A program made the position numbers and the translations under genes. The notes beneath the pieces are model-generated. The model was not told the DNA's origin. It ran no database searches and saw nothing but the letters and a program-made list of their open reading frames with translations. Shown in pieces: positions 27,272-34,916 of a DNA stretch of 64,000 bases (position 1 is its first letter; each line of letters starts with the position of its first letter). This DNA is from JABFXX01 sp964446175 (GTDB taxonomy: Bacteria; Myxococcota_A; Polyangia; Haliangiales; Haliangiaceae), in the NCBI GenBank assembly GCA_964446175.1, contig CAYUNM010000020.1, positions 1-64,000 of the forward strand, in the 5' to 3' direction.

Positions 27272-29230
27272 ATGTGCGATCGTCCGGGCGTGCGCCGGGT
27301 CGTTGTCCTCATGGCCGTGATCGCGTGCAAGAGCCGCGACCACACCGCGCCGCCTGCTCCGCCGCCGCCCGCTCCTGCCCCACCCATCGACACACATCAC
27401 GCGGATGCGCCTGCGCCCGCGCCGCCGCCTCCTCCGCCGGTCGCCTTTGTCGGCAGCGCTCGATGTTCTGACTGTCATGACAAGGAGTACAAGGGCTGGC
27501 AGAAGAGCTGGCACGCGCGCGCCCTCTCGCCGCCCGAGGCGAAATTCCTCGTCGGCAACTTCGACGGCGCGCACTTCAAGGGCACGTCGTCCGAAGCGTG
27601 GATGACGCGCGCGGGCGGAAAGCCGCGGATGCGCACGCACGGGCCCGACGGCGCGCTCGCCGACTTCCCGGTCAACTGGGTCGTCGGCGGCAAGCGCATG
27701 CAGGACGACATCACCGTGTTCCCCGACGGCCGCTGGCAGGTGCTGCCCGTCTACTTCCACACGACGAAGCACGAGTGGGTCGACTACACCGAGGCCAAGC
27801 AAGGCGCGCTGACGCCCGACCACCCGTTCTACTGGACGAACGCGCGCCGCATGGCGAACCACGAGTGCCTCGACTGCCACACGACGAACCTCACCGTCGC
27901 GTACCAGGCCGGCAAATGGACGACGACGTTCACCGACGGCAGCGTCGCGTGCGAGTCGTGCCACGGCCCCGGCGGCAAGCACGGCGACGACAAGCGCGAC
28001 ATCATCCATCCCGTGCATGCGGGGCCCGTCGGCGTCGAGGCGTGCGCGCGCTGCCACGGGCCGCGCAAGCCGCTGTGGCCGCTCAACGATCCCGAGCATC
28101 CGTTCCGGCTCGGCGTCGACAGGTACGACGACTACTACGATCCGATCGTGATCACGCTGCCCGGCGCGGGCGTCTCGAGTGACTTCTTCGCCGACGGCAA
28201 GCCGAGCACGTCGAGCTTCGAGTACCAGGCGATGCTGCAGAGCGCGTGCTTCCGCAAGGGCGGCGCGACCTGCCTGACCTGCCACACCGCGCCGCACAAT
28301 GCGAAGCGCAAGGCCGACCTCCGCAAGGAGCCGAACGCGCTGTGCGCCGACTGCCACACGATGCCGAAGGATCACGGGCATCACAAGAAGGCGGGCTGCG
28401 TCGACTGCCACATGCCGCCGATCGTCTCGGGCGTGCTCGATCACTTCGCCGACCACGCGCTCGATGTTCCGGATCCGAAGCTGACGGCCACGCACGGCGA
28501 GCCGAGCGCGTGCGGCGTCTGCCACGCCGACAAGAAGCCGGAGGAGCTCGCCGACGCGCTCGCGAAGTGGTGGCCCGATGCCACCAGGCGCCAGCAGCGC
28601 CGCGAGAACCTCGCCGCCGCGTTCGACGATGCGACCGCGAAGGACTCCGCGCCCGCCCTGACGCTCGTGCTCTCCGACAAGACCGAAGCGCCGACGCTGC
28701 GCGGCGCCGCTGCCGTGCTGCTCGGCCGCCGGTTCGGGCCGCGCCACGCGTCGCTGATCACGCCGCTGCTCGACGATCCGAGCGTGATCCTGCGCGCGAA
28801 GGCATGCGAGGCGCTCGGCGACGCGCACGCCGCGATCGCGGCCGACAAGGTCGCGCCGCACACGGGCGACCCGGAGCTGCGCGTCCAGCTCGCCTGCGCG
28901 CTCGCGCTGATCGACATGCACGACCCGCGCGGTGAGCCCGTGCTGCAGAAGCTCGCCGACGCGCCGGAGACGTCGCACCTCATGCTGCCGCACCTCGAGC
29001 TCGGCATGGCGGCGGGCCGTCGCAAGGACTTCGCGACCGCGCGCAAGGAGCTGACGCGCGTCGTCGAGCTGTCGCCGTCGTATGCCGACGCGATCGTCGA
29101 CCTCGCGGCGATCGACGCCGAGCTCGGTGACTTCGCGGCCGCCCGCGCGCGCATCGCGCAGGTGCTGCAGCTCGAGCCGCATCACAAGGGTGCGCTCGGG
29201 CTGCAGGCGAAGCTGCCGCCGGCTCAGTGA
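27272..29230 (+). CDS. Octahaem cytochrome c lipoprotein with HEAT/TPR tail
   Basis: 652 residues from ATG 27272 (or 646 from GTG 27290). A short lipoprotein leader (VRRVVVLMAVIACKS) and a Pro-rich linker precede eight CxxCH motifs: CSDCH, CLDCH, CESCH, CARCH, CLTCH, CADCH, CVDCH, CGVCH. The arrangement resembles cytochrome c554/NrfA-like multihaem proteins. The last ~200 residues are helical repeats: HEAT-like (LRGAAAVLLGRRFGPRHASL) then TPR (SYADAIVDLAAIDAELGDFA). It could take part in periplasmic redox chemistry such as nitrogen-oxide reduction, but no substrate is evident. Confidence 0.85.
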   Translation: MCDRPGVRRVVVLMAVIACKSRDHTAPPAPPPPAPAPPIDTHHADAPAPAPPPPPPVAFVGSARCSDCHDKEYKGWQKSWHARALSPPEAKFLVGNFDGAHFKGTSSEAWMTRAGGKPRMRTHGPDGALADFPVNWVVGGKRMQDDITVFPDGRWQVLPVYFHTTKHEWVDYTEAKQGALTPDHPFYWTNARRMANHECLDCHTTNLTVAYQAGKWTTTFTDGSVACESCHGPGGKHGDDKRDIIHPVHAGPVGVEACARCHGPRKPLWPLNDPEHPFRLGVDRYDDYYDPIVITLPGAGVSSDFFADGKPSTSSFEYQAMLQSACFRKGGATCLTCHTAPHNAKRKADLRKEPNALCADCHTMPKDHGHHKKAGCVDCHMPPIVSGVLDHFADHALDVPDPKLTATHGEPSACGVCHADKKPEELADALAKWWPDATRRQQRRENLAAAFDDATAKDSAPALTLVLSDKTEAPTLRGAAAVLLGRRFGPRHASLITPLLDDPSVILRAKACEALGDAHAAIAADKVAPHTGDPELRVQLACALALIDMHDPRGEPVLQKLADAPETSHLMLPHLELGMAAGRRKDFATARKELTRVVELSPSYADAIVDLAAIDAELGDFAAARARIAQVLQLEPHHKGALGLQAKLPPAQ

Positions 29231-29493
29231 GCCAGATCGTTCTCGAGCGTCTTCAGCTTGTCGTTGACGTTCTTGTCGGTGATGTCCTTCGACGCCTGCT
29301 GTTCGAAGTCCTGCTCCGTCGGAACGTCGACGGCGGCGCTACCGGATCCGGCGGCACTACCCGTCGCGACCGGCTCGGGCGCGGGTGCGCTGCCGGTCAT
29401 CGCCGCGGAGCCCGTCGGCGTCGCCGCCGGTTCTTGCTGCTTCTTCTTGCCACAGCCCGCGAGGACGAGCGCGGCGATCACGAGCCACTTCAC
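29224..29493 (-). CDS. Small lipoprotein
   Basis: 89 residues with lipoprotein signal VKWLVIAALVLAGCGKKK (lipobox LAGC), a Gly/Ser/Ala/Pro linker and a charged helical C-terminus (DFEQQASKDITDKNVNDKLK). The GTG start is supported by a GGGAGG Shine-Dalgarno sequence and by a GTGA overlap with the stop of the upstream WxxGxW gene. Its 3' end overlaps the convergent octahaem cytochrome gene by 7 bp. Confidence 0.72.
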   Translation of the reverse strand: MKWLVIAALVLAGCGKKKQQEPAATPTGSAAMTGSAPAPEPVATGSAAGSGSAAVDVPTEQDFEQQASKDITDKNVNDKLKTLENDLAH

Positions 29494-30863
29494 GGAGCAC
29501 CTCCCTTGGTCTTGAACGAGGTCTCGAGCGCCTGCATGCGCTGCGTGTGGCGATCGTTCTCCTTCTGCGTCGCGACGTCGATGCGCACGCCGAGCTTGGC
29601 GTCCGCCGAGATCGAAGCGATCTCCTTCATGCGCTGCAGCTCGGCGAGGCGCTGCGCGTGCAGCGTCAGCTCGTCCTGCGTGTCGGCGTCGGCGAGGAAC
29701 GCCGCGTTCCACTTCGCGCGGATCTGCTGCAGGCGCTGCTCGCGGCGCTGCTCGCGCGTCTGCTCGAGCTCCTGCTCGTGCTGGTGGAACGCCGCCTCGC
29801 GCGCCGCGCGATCCTTCGCCCACTGCTTCTGCTGCTCGGCCCAGTCGGCCTCGGCGCGCTTGCGCCGCTCGTCGTCGAGCCGCTTCTGCTCGGCGACCGG
29901 GTCGAATCCTGCGACGACCTCGAACGTGCCGACCGTCAGCGGCCGTCCGTGTCCACGATCGATCTCGATGTCACCGGTGCCGGTGGTGTCGCCTGGGACC
30001 ATGAACTCGATCGTCGTCGGCGTGACGAGCGCCGCGACGACCTTCTTGCCGTTGAACATCACCGTTCCGCCGGGCGGAAAGTTCACGCCGTGGATCGTGA
30101 CCTTCGTGCCGGCCTTGCCCTTCGCGGGCCAGTAGCTCGACACCGTCGGGCGATCGAGCTTCCAGTCGTGGCGATGGTCGCGCACGTTCGGCGGCACGAT
30201 GCCCGTGTTGCCGTTCGGCGGCAGCGGGTGAACGTCCGCGTCCGCGTCGACCCAGTCGCCCTCGGTGCGCACCCACTTGCCGTCGCGCTGCTCCCAGTGC
30301 GAGTCACGCCAGTGCTTGCCGGCGCGCTCGCGCTCCCAGTGGCCCGGCACCCAGCTGTACTTGCCGGCCTTCCAGTCCCAGTTGCCGGCGACCCACACGA
30401 AGCCCGCGCGCGTCGGCTCGTGGTTCTCGGCCTGCGGCGGCGGAGGCGGCGCGGTCGGAGCATCGCCCGCCGGTGGCGGCACGGCGACGGGCGGAGGCGC
30501 CCCGCCGTCTTCCCAGTCACCGGGCGTCAGGTGCCAGTGGCCGTCCTTCTGCTCCCAGCGGCCCTCGCGCCAGTGCTTGCCAGCGCGCTCGCGCTCCCAG
30601 TGTCCTGCCTTCCACGCGTACTTGCCGTTCTGCCAGTCCCACTGCCCCGCGACCCACACGAAGCCGGCGCGCGTCGCCTCGTGATTCTCGGCCTGCGGAG
30701 GCGGCGGCGCCTCGGTCGGCTCGCCGGCACCGAGATGCACGTCGACGCCGACGCCGACTCCCGGCGGCGGAGGAGGAGGAGGACGACGATGGTCGCGCGG
30801 GACGGGCTGCGCTGCAGCCACGCCTCCGAGTGCCACCACGAACAACAACGCTCGTAGTCTCAT
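29490..30863 (-). CDS. Secreted WxxGxW-repeat / IPT-domain / coiled-coil protein
   Basis: 457 residues with signal peptide (MRLRALLFVVALGGVAAA). Two near-identical ~65-residue modules of WxxGxW type follow (FVWVAGQWDWQNGKYAW... and FVWVAGNWDWKAGKYSW..., both with GHWERERAGKHWR), separated by a Pro-rich linker: a recent internal duplication. Next comes an IPT/TIG-like domain (AGTKVTIHGVNFPPGGTVMF) and a C-terminal coiled coil (AEQKRLDDERRKRAEADW...). A cell-surface or envelope role is likely. It is coupled to the downstream lipoprotein gene. Confidence 0.78.
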   Translation of the reverse strand: MRLRALLFVVALGGVAAAQPVPRDHRRPPPPPPPGVGVGVDVHLGAGEPTEAPPPPQAENHEATRAGFVWVAGQWDWQNGKYAWKAGHWERERAGKHWREGRWEQKDGHWHLTPGDWEDGGAPPPVAVPPPAGDAPTAPPPPPQAENHEPTRAGFVWVAGNWDWKAGKYSWVPGHWERERAGKHWRDSHWEQRDGKWVRTEGDWVDADADVHPLPPNGNTGIVPPNVRDHRHDWKLDRPTVSSYWPAKGKAGTKVTIHGVNFPPGGTVMFNGKKVVAALVTPTTIEFMVPGDTTGTGDIEIDRGHGRPLTVGTFEVVAGFDPVAEQKRLDDERRKRAEADWAEQQKQWAKDRAAREAAFHQHEQELEQTREQRREQRLQQIRAKWNAAFLADADTQDELTLHAQRLAELQRMKEIASISADAKLGVRIDVATQKENDRHTQRMQALETSFKTKGGAP

Positions 30864-30941
30864 GACCGAAAACGCTAATCCTCCGCCGAGTGCGTCGCGC
30901 CGGGAGTACCGAGAGATTTGCGTGAAGTAGTGTGAATGCGT

Positions 30942-30957
30942 GCTTTGAGGTCAAAGC
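30942..30957. promoter_or_regulatory. Operator-like inverted repeat upstream of the ROK kinase
   Basis: GCTTTGA (30942-30948) and TCAAAGC (30951-30957) form a perfect 7-bp inverted repeat with a GG centre, 38 bp before the ATG at 30995 in an A/T-richer intergenic stretch. It fits a dimeric repressor site, but no regulator can be named. Confidence 0.4.
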
Positions 30958-30994
30958 AAAACGCTACGTTGCACGGGCGCGTTATGATCTCGGC

Positions 30995-31753
30995 ATGCCC
31001 GTGACCACGCCGTCGCGCATCATTCCGGTCTCACCATCGATCGCGGCCGCGGGCACGCGGACGCTGTGCATCGATATCGGCGGCACCGGCGTGAAGGCAC
31101 TCGTGCTCGCGCAGGATGGTGCGCCGCTGACGGAGCGAGTGCGCGTCGAGACGCCGCGGCCGGCCACGCCCGAGGCGATCATGCAGGTGATCTGGCCGCT
31201 GATCGAGCCGCTCGGCGAGTTCGACCGGATCAGCGTCGGGTTTCCCGGAGTCGTGATCGACAACGTCACGAAGACGGCGCCGAACCTTCATCCAGACTGG
31301 GCGGACTTCCCGCTCGGCAAGGCGCTCTCGGAGGGCTCGCGGCGCCCGGTGCGCGTGCTCAACGATGCCGGCGTGCAGGGCTACGGCGTGATCGAGGGCA
31401 AGGGCGTGGAGATGGTGCTGACGTTCGGCACCGGCATGGGCACCGCGCTCTACTACAACGGCAAGTACATCCCGAACCTCGAGCTCGCGCACCACCCGTT
31501 CAAGAAGAAGAAGACGTACGAGGAGTACGTCAGCAAGGCCGCGCTCAAGAAGATCGGCAAGAAGAAGTGGAACAAGCGCGTCGCGGAGGTCATCGCGCAG
31601 GTGCTCCCGATCTGGAACCCGCGGCACCTCTACCTCGGCGGCGGCAACGCGAAGCACCTGACGCTCGAGCTTCCCGAGAACGTCACGATCACGCCGAACA
31701 TCGCCGGCCTGCTCGGCGGCATCGCGCTGTGGCAGGACCCTAGCGCGGGGTGA
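30995..31753 (+). CDS. ppgK: ROK-family kinase, polyphosphate glucokinase-like
   Basis: 252 residues. Phosphate-binding motif LCIDIGGTGVKALVL, catalytic region VLNDAGVQGYG, and GTGMGTALYYNG. The segment NLELAHHPFKKKKTYEEYV, with its Lys cluster, is typical of polyphosphate/ATP glucokinases of the ROK family. It should phosphorylate glucose using polyphosphate or ATP. ATG 30995 is chosen as the start just before the conserved region. Its 3' end overlaps the convergent alcohol dehydrogenase by 14 bp. Confidence 0.85.
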   Translation: MPVTTPSRIIPVSPSIAAAGTRTLCIDIGGTGVKALVLAQDGAPLTERVRVETPRPATPEAIMQVIWPLIEPLGEFDRISVGFPGVVIDNVTKTAPNLHPDWADFPLGKALSEGSRRPVRVLNDAGVQGYGVIEGKGVEMVLTFGTGMGTALYYNGKYIPNLELAHHPFKKKKTYEEYVSKAALKKIGKKKWNKRVAEVIAQVLPIWNPRHLYLGGGNAKHLTLELPENVTITPNIAGLLGGIALWQDPSAG

Positions 31754-32747
31754 TCACCGCGCGCCCGCGGATCTCGCCGCGCCGGAGCAAGTCGTACGCC
31801 TCGAGCGCGCGCGACAGCGGGAACCGCGTCACGTCGATGCGGATCTTCTTTTGCTGAGCGAGTGCGACGAGCTCCATCAGCTCCGTCGACGTTCCCCAGT
31901 AGCTCGTCTCGATGCTCGCGCCGTACGGCAGGCTGAAGAAGTTGACGTTGTAGCTGCCGCCCGCGAGCCCGACGAGCACGAGCCGGCCGCGCATCTTGAG
32001 CGTCTTGGCGCCGAGCGCGATCGTCGCGTCGCTGCCGACGTTGTCGATCACGACGTCGGCCGCCGGCAGCTTGTCGGTCGGACGCGCGACGATATCGGCG
32101 CCGAGCGCCTTCGCGATCTCGAGCTTCTTGTCGTCCTGGTCGACGGCGACGATCCGCGCGCCGCTCGTCACCTTGAGCAGCTGCACGGCCATCTGGCCGA
32201 GGCCGCCGATGCCGATCACGACCGCTGTCGCGCCCGCGTGCAGGCGCGCGCGCACGCTGTGGATCGCGTGGTACGGAGTGAGCGCCGCGTCGGCGAGCGG
32301 CGCGGCCTCGACCGGATCGAGCGAGCCGAGCGGGATCAGCAGCCGCGGGCTGGGCACGAGCAGGTACTCCGCCATGCCGCCGTCGATGCCGAGGCCACCG
32401 CCGGATCCGGAGATCGTCGCGGCGTTCTCGCAGTAGTTCTCGCGGCCGAGCCGGCACTCGCGACACACACCGCATCCCCACGGTCCATAAACGAGCACCG
32501 GATCGCCGACCTTGAAGCCGGTGACGCCCGCGCCGAGCTCGACGATCCGGCCCGCGTTCTCGTGACCGAGCGTGAACGGCACCTTCCAGGGCACCGTGCC
32601 CTCGGGCCAGTCCATCAGGTGCAGATCGGAATGGCACGCACCCGCGCCCGCGACCTCGATCAGCACCTGTCCCGGTCCAGCCTGCGGCTTGGGAACCTCG
32701 CAGAGCTCGGCCCGCTTTCCCCAGTTCGTCAAACGAAGAGCTTTCAT
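31740..32747 (-). CDS. Zinc-dependent alcohol dehydrogenase
   Basis: 335 residues of the medium-chain dehydrogenase family: catalytic zinc motif ACHSDLH, GHENAGRIVELG, four structural-zinc cysteines in CGVCRECRLGRENYC, and NAD-binding VVIGIGGLGQMAVQLLK. It should oxidise alcohols or reduce aldehydes. Divergent from the Gre-like factor with 41 bp between starts. Confidence 0.93.
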   Translation of the reverse strand: MKALRLTNWGKRAELCEVPKPQAGPGQVLIEVAGAGACHSDLHLMDWPEGTVPWKVPFTLGHENAGRIVELGAGVTGFKVGDPVLVYGPWGCGVCRECRLGRENYCENAATISGSGGGLGIDGGMAEYLLVPSPRLLIPLGSLDPVEAAPLADAALTPYHAIHSVRARLHAGATAVVIGIGGLGQMAVQLLKVTSGARIVAVDQDDKKLEIAKALGADIVARPTDKLPAADVVIDNVGSDATIALGAKTLKMRGRLVLVGLAGGSYNVNFFSLPYGASIETSYWGTSTELMELVALAQQKKIRIDVTRFPLSRALEAYDLLRRGEIRGRAVITPR

Positions 32748-32788
32748 GAGCAGTGGCCGAGCAACGCACGTGCCGGTACGGTTTGCGT

Positions 32789-33220
32789 ATGAGCCGCGCC
32801 TTCACGAAGGAGATCGACGACGCCCCGGCGGAGCGAATCCAGCGGCTTGGCGTTCCCGTCCCCGATCTCAACTTCGTCACGCCCGCAGGTCTTGCGGCGG
32901 CGAAGACGGAGCTCGAGCAGTTGGTGCGCGAAGGCGGCGATCCGGATCGCATCCGGGAGCTGACGGAGCATCTCGCAACGGCCCAGGCGCTCGAACCGAC
33001 GGATCGCGAGGTCGTCGGCATCGGCGCGACCGTCACGATCGAGGGCGAGGACGGCAAGCGCACGACGTACCGGATCGTCGGCGCGATCGAGGCGGACGTG
33101 AAGCAGCGCGCGCTCGGCTGGCAGTCACCGCTCGCGCAGGCGCTCTGGGGCGCGCGCGTCGGGGATACCTGCACGCTGCCGCGCGGCGACGAGGTCGAGA
33201 TCGTCGAGATCCGCTACTAG
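32789..33220 (+). CDS. GreA/GreB-like factor with shortened coiled coil
   Basis: 143 residues. The C-terminal FKBP-like Gre domain is clear (VGIGATVTIEGEDGKRTTYR, then SPLAQALWGARVGDTCTLPR and VEIVEIRY). The N-terminal part (FVTPAGLAAAKTELEQLVRE...) is shorter than in E. coli GreA/B and lacks the acidic tip motif GDLSENAEY. It should bind the RNA polymerase secondary channel region, but transcript cleavage stimulation is doubtful; an Rnk-like role is an alternative. Confidence 0.82.
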   Translation: MSRAFTKEIDDAPAERIQRLGVPVPDLNFVTPAGLAAAKTELEQLVREGGDPDRIRELTEHLATAQALEPTDREVVGIGATVTIEGEDGKRTTYRIVGAIEADVKQRALGWQSPLAQALWGARVGDTCTLPRGDEVEIVEIRY

Positions 33221-33241
33221 CGCGTGACGCTGATGGAGCCC

Positions 33242-33754
33242 TCAGCGGGTGATGCTGATATCGACGGAGCTCGTGAAGTCCTTGCCCCACGGGATCTCGA
33301 GGCGCGCGACGACCTGCCACTCGATCGGCCCGGTCGGCGCGAACGCCTTCACGACATCGAGCAGCGGGTGCGAGGCGCTCGGCTTGAGCTCCAGCGCGTC
33401 CGCCGGGACCGTGAGCTCGAACGGGTAGCTCGTGATCTCGTAGCGCTGCGCCCCCGCGACCTCGTGATCGAGCTTGTACATCTCGACGGTGACCGGGCTC
33501 GTGGCGCCGGCCTGGCGCTGTCGCCGCGTCGCGCGCAGCGTGACGACCAGGCGCTTGGCATCGGTTGGCTCCGCGAGCTGCAGCACGATCCGGCCGCGCA
33601 GCGTGCCGCCCGGCGGCGCCTTGGGGACGTCGAGCTCGAGCTTGAGGTCGCCGCGGCCCACGCCGGTGACGTGCTTCGCGGTCGACTTGACCTGGCTGCC
33701 GAGCTTGCTGAAGAAGCTGCCGGCCTTCTTGATCGTGTCGTCGAAGTCGCTCAT
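33242..33754 (-). CDS. Spo0M/arrestin-like protein
   Basis: 170 residues. After a short helix (MSDFDDTIKKAGSFFSKLGS) comes a beta-sandwich with GDLKLELDVPKAPPGGTLRG, RIVLQLAEPTDAKRLVVTL, and YPFELTVPADALELKPS, resembling the Spo0M (SpoOM) arrestin-like fold. The family role is poorly known; it is linked to sporulation control in Bacillus. Its ATG overlaps the stop of the transaldolase gene (ATGA), so the two are translationally coupled. Confidence 0.7.
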   Translation of the reverse strand: MSDFDDTIKKAGSFFSKLGSQVKSTAKHVTGVGRGDLKLELDVPKAPPGGTLRGRIVLQLAEPTDAKRLVVTLRATRRQRQAGATSPVTVEMYKLDHEVAGAQRYEITSYPFELTVPADALELKPSASHPLLDVVKAFAPTGPIEWQVVARLEIPWGKDFTSSVDISITR

Positions 33755-34908
33755 AGCGCCCACGCTCCGCCGAGGCCGGCCGCCATCTCCTCGGGCGTGA
33801 TCTTGCCGTCGCCGTCGGTGTCGAGCGCGGCGAACACCGCCTGCGTGCCGCCCCACTCCTCGCGCGTGATCAGGCCGTCGCCGTCGAGGTCGAACACCTT
33901 GAAGAACGCGCGCGCGTGCTCGCCTGCCTTTGCCTTGTTGCCCATCGCGCGATAGCGCTCGGTCAGCAGCTTCTCGAGCGCGGCGATCGCCTTGCTGAAG
34001 CCGGCGATGCCCTCCTCGAGCTTGTCGCTGGCCATCTTGTCGGCGGCGTGCATCGCGCGAAACGCGGCCTCGTCGATGTGCTGCTTCTCGATCGACATGC
34101 CCTGCGCCTTGCCCGGATCGAGCTTGCGCTCGAGCGTGCCGTCCTTGCTCTGCAGCTCGGCGAGCAGGTTCGGCGCGATCGTGAGCAGGTCGCAGCCGGC
34201 GAGCTCGACGATCTCGCCGATGTTGCGGAACGACGCGCCCATGACCTCGGTCTTGTAGTCGTGCTTCTTGAAGTAGTTGTAGATCTTCGTCACGGACTGC
34301 ACGCCCGGATCCTCGGCGCCCGTGAAGTCACGCCCCTCGGCCTTCTTGTGCCAGTCGAGGATGCGCCCGACGAACGGGCTGATCAGCCGGACGCCGGCCT
34401 CGGCGCACGCGATCGCCTGGTGCATGCCGAACAGCAGCGTGAGGTTGCAGTGGATGCCTTCTTTCGTCAGGACCTCCGCGGCGCGGATGCCTTCCCACGT
34501 CGATGCGATCTTGATCAGCACGCGATCGCGCGATGCGCCGGCCTTCTCGTACTGCTGGATGAGGTAGCGGCCCTTCTCGATCGTCTTCTGCGTATCGAAC
34601 GACAGCCGCGCATCGACCTCCGTCGACACGCGCCCCGGCACGATCTTCAGGATCCGCAGGCCGAACTCGACGGCGAGCCGGTCGAGCGCGAGCGCGCCGA
34701 TCTTGTCCTCGGCGCCGCCCGACTCCTGCTTCGCCCACGACAGCGCGCCATCGACCACGTCGGCGTAGTCCGGCATCTGCGCGGCGGCCGTGATGAGCGA
34801 CGGGTTCGTCGTCGCGTCGCGCGGCGTGAACTTCTTGATCGAGTTGATGTCGCCCGTGTCGCACACGGCGACCGTCATCTTCGTCAGCTGATCGAGTAGC
34901 GTGGCCAT
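33751..34908 (-). CDS. tal: Transaldolase with two C-terminal EF-hands
   Basis: 385 residues. The transaldolase barrel has DATTNPSLI near residue 31, Schiff-base Lys133 in LIKIASTWEG, and CNLTLLFGMHQAIACAEAG. It interconverts C3/C4/C6/C7 sugar phosphates in the non-oxidative pentose phosphate pathway. The last ~50 residues carry two canonical EF-hand calcium loops, DLDGDGLITREE (340-351) and DTDGDGKITPEE (363-374). Such fusions exist but are uncommon; calcium control of the enzyme is possible. It follows fbp by 8 bp. Confidence 0.95.
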   Translation of the reverse strand: MATLLDQLTKMTVAVCDTGDINSIKKFTPRDATTNPSLITAAAQMPDYADVVDGALSWAKQESGGAEDKIGALALDRLAVEFGLRILKIVPGRVSTEVDARLSFDTQKTIEKGRYLIQQYEKAGASRDRVLIKIASTWEGIRAAEVLTKEGIHCNLTLLFGMHQAIACAEAGVRLISPFVGRILDWHKKAEGRDFTGAEDPGVQSVTKIYNYFKKHDYKTEVMGASFRNIGEIVELAGCDLLTIAPNLLAELQSKDGTLERKLDPGKAQGMSIEKQHIDEAAFRAMHAADKMASDKLEEGIAGFSKAIAALEKLLTERYRAMGNKAKAGEHARAFFKVFDLDGDGLITREEWGGTQAVFAALDTDGDGKITPEEMAAGLGGAWAL

Positions 34909-34916
34909 GTTCTCTC

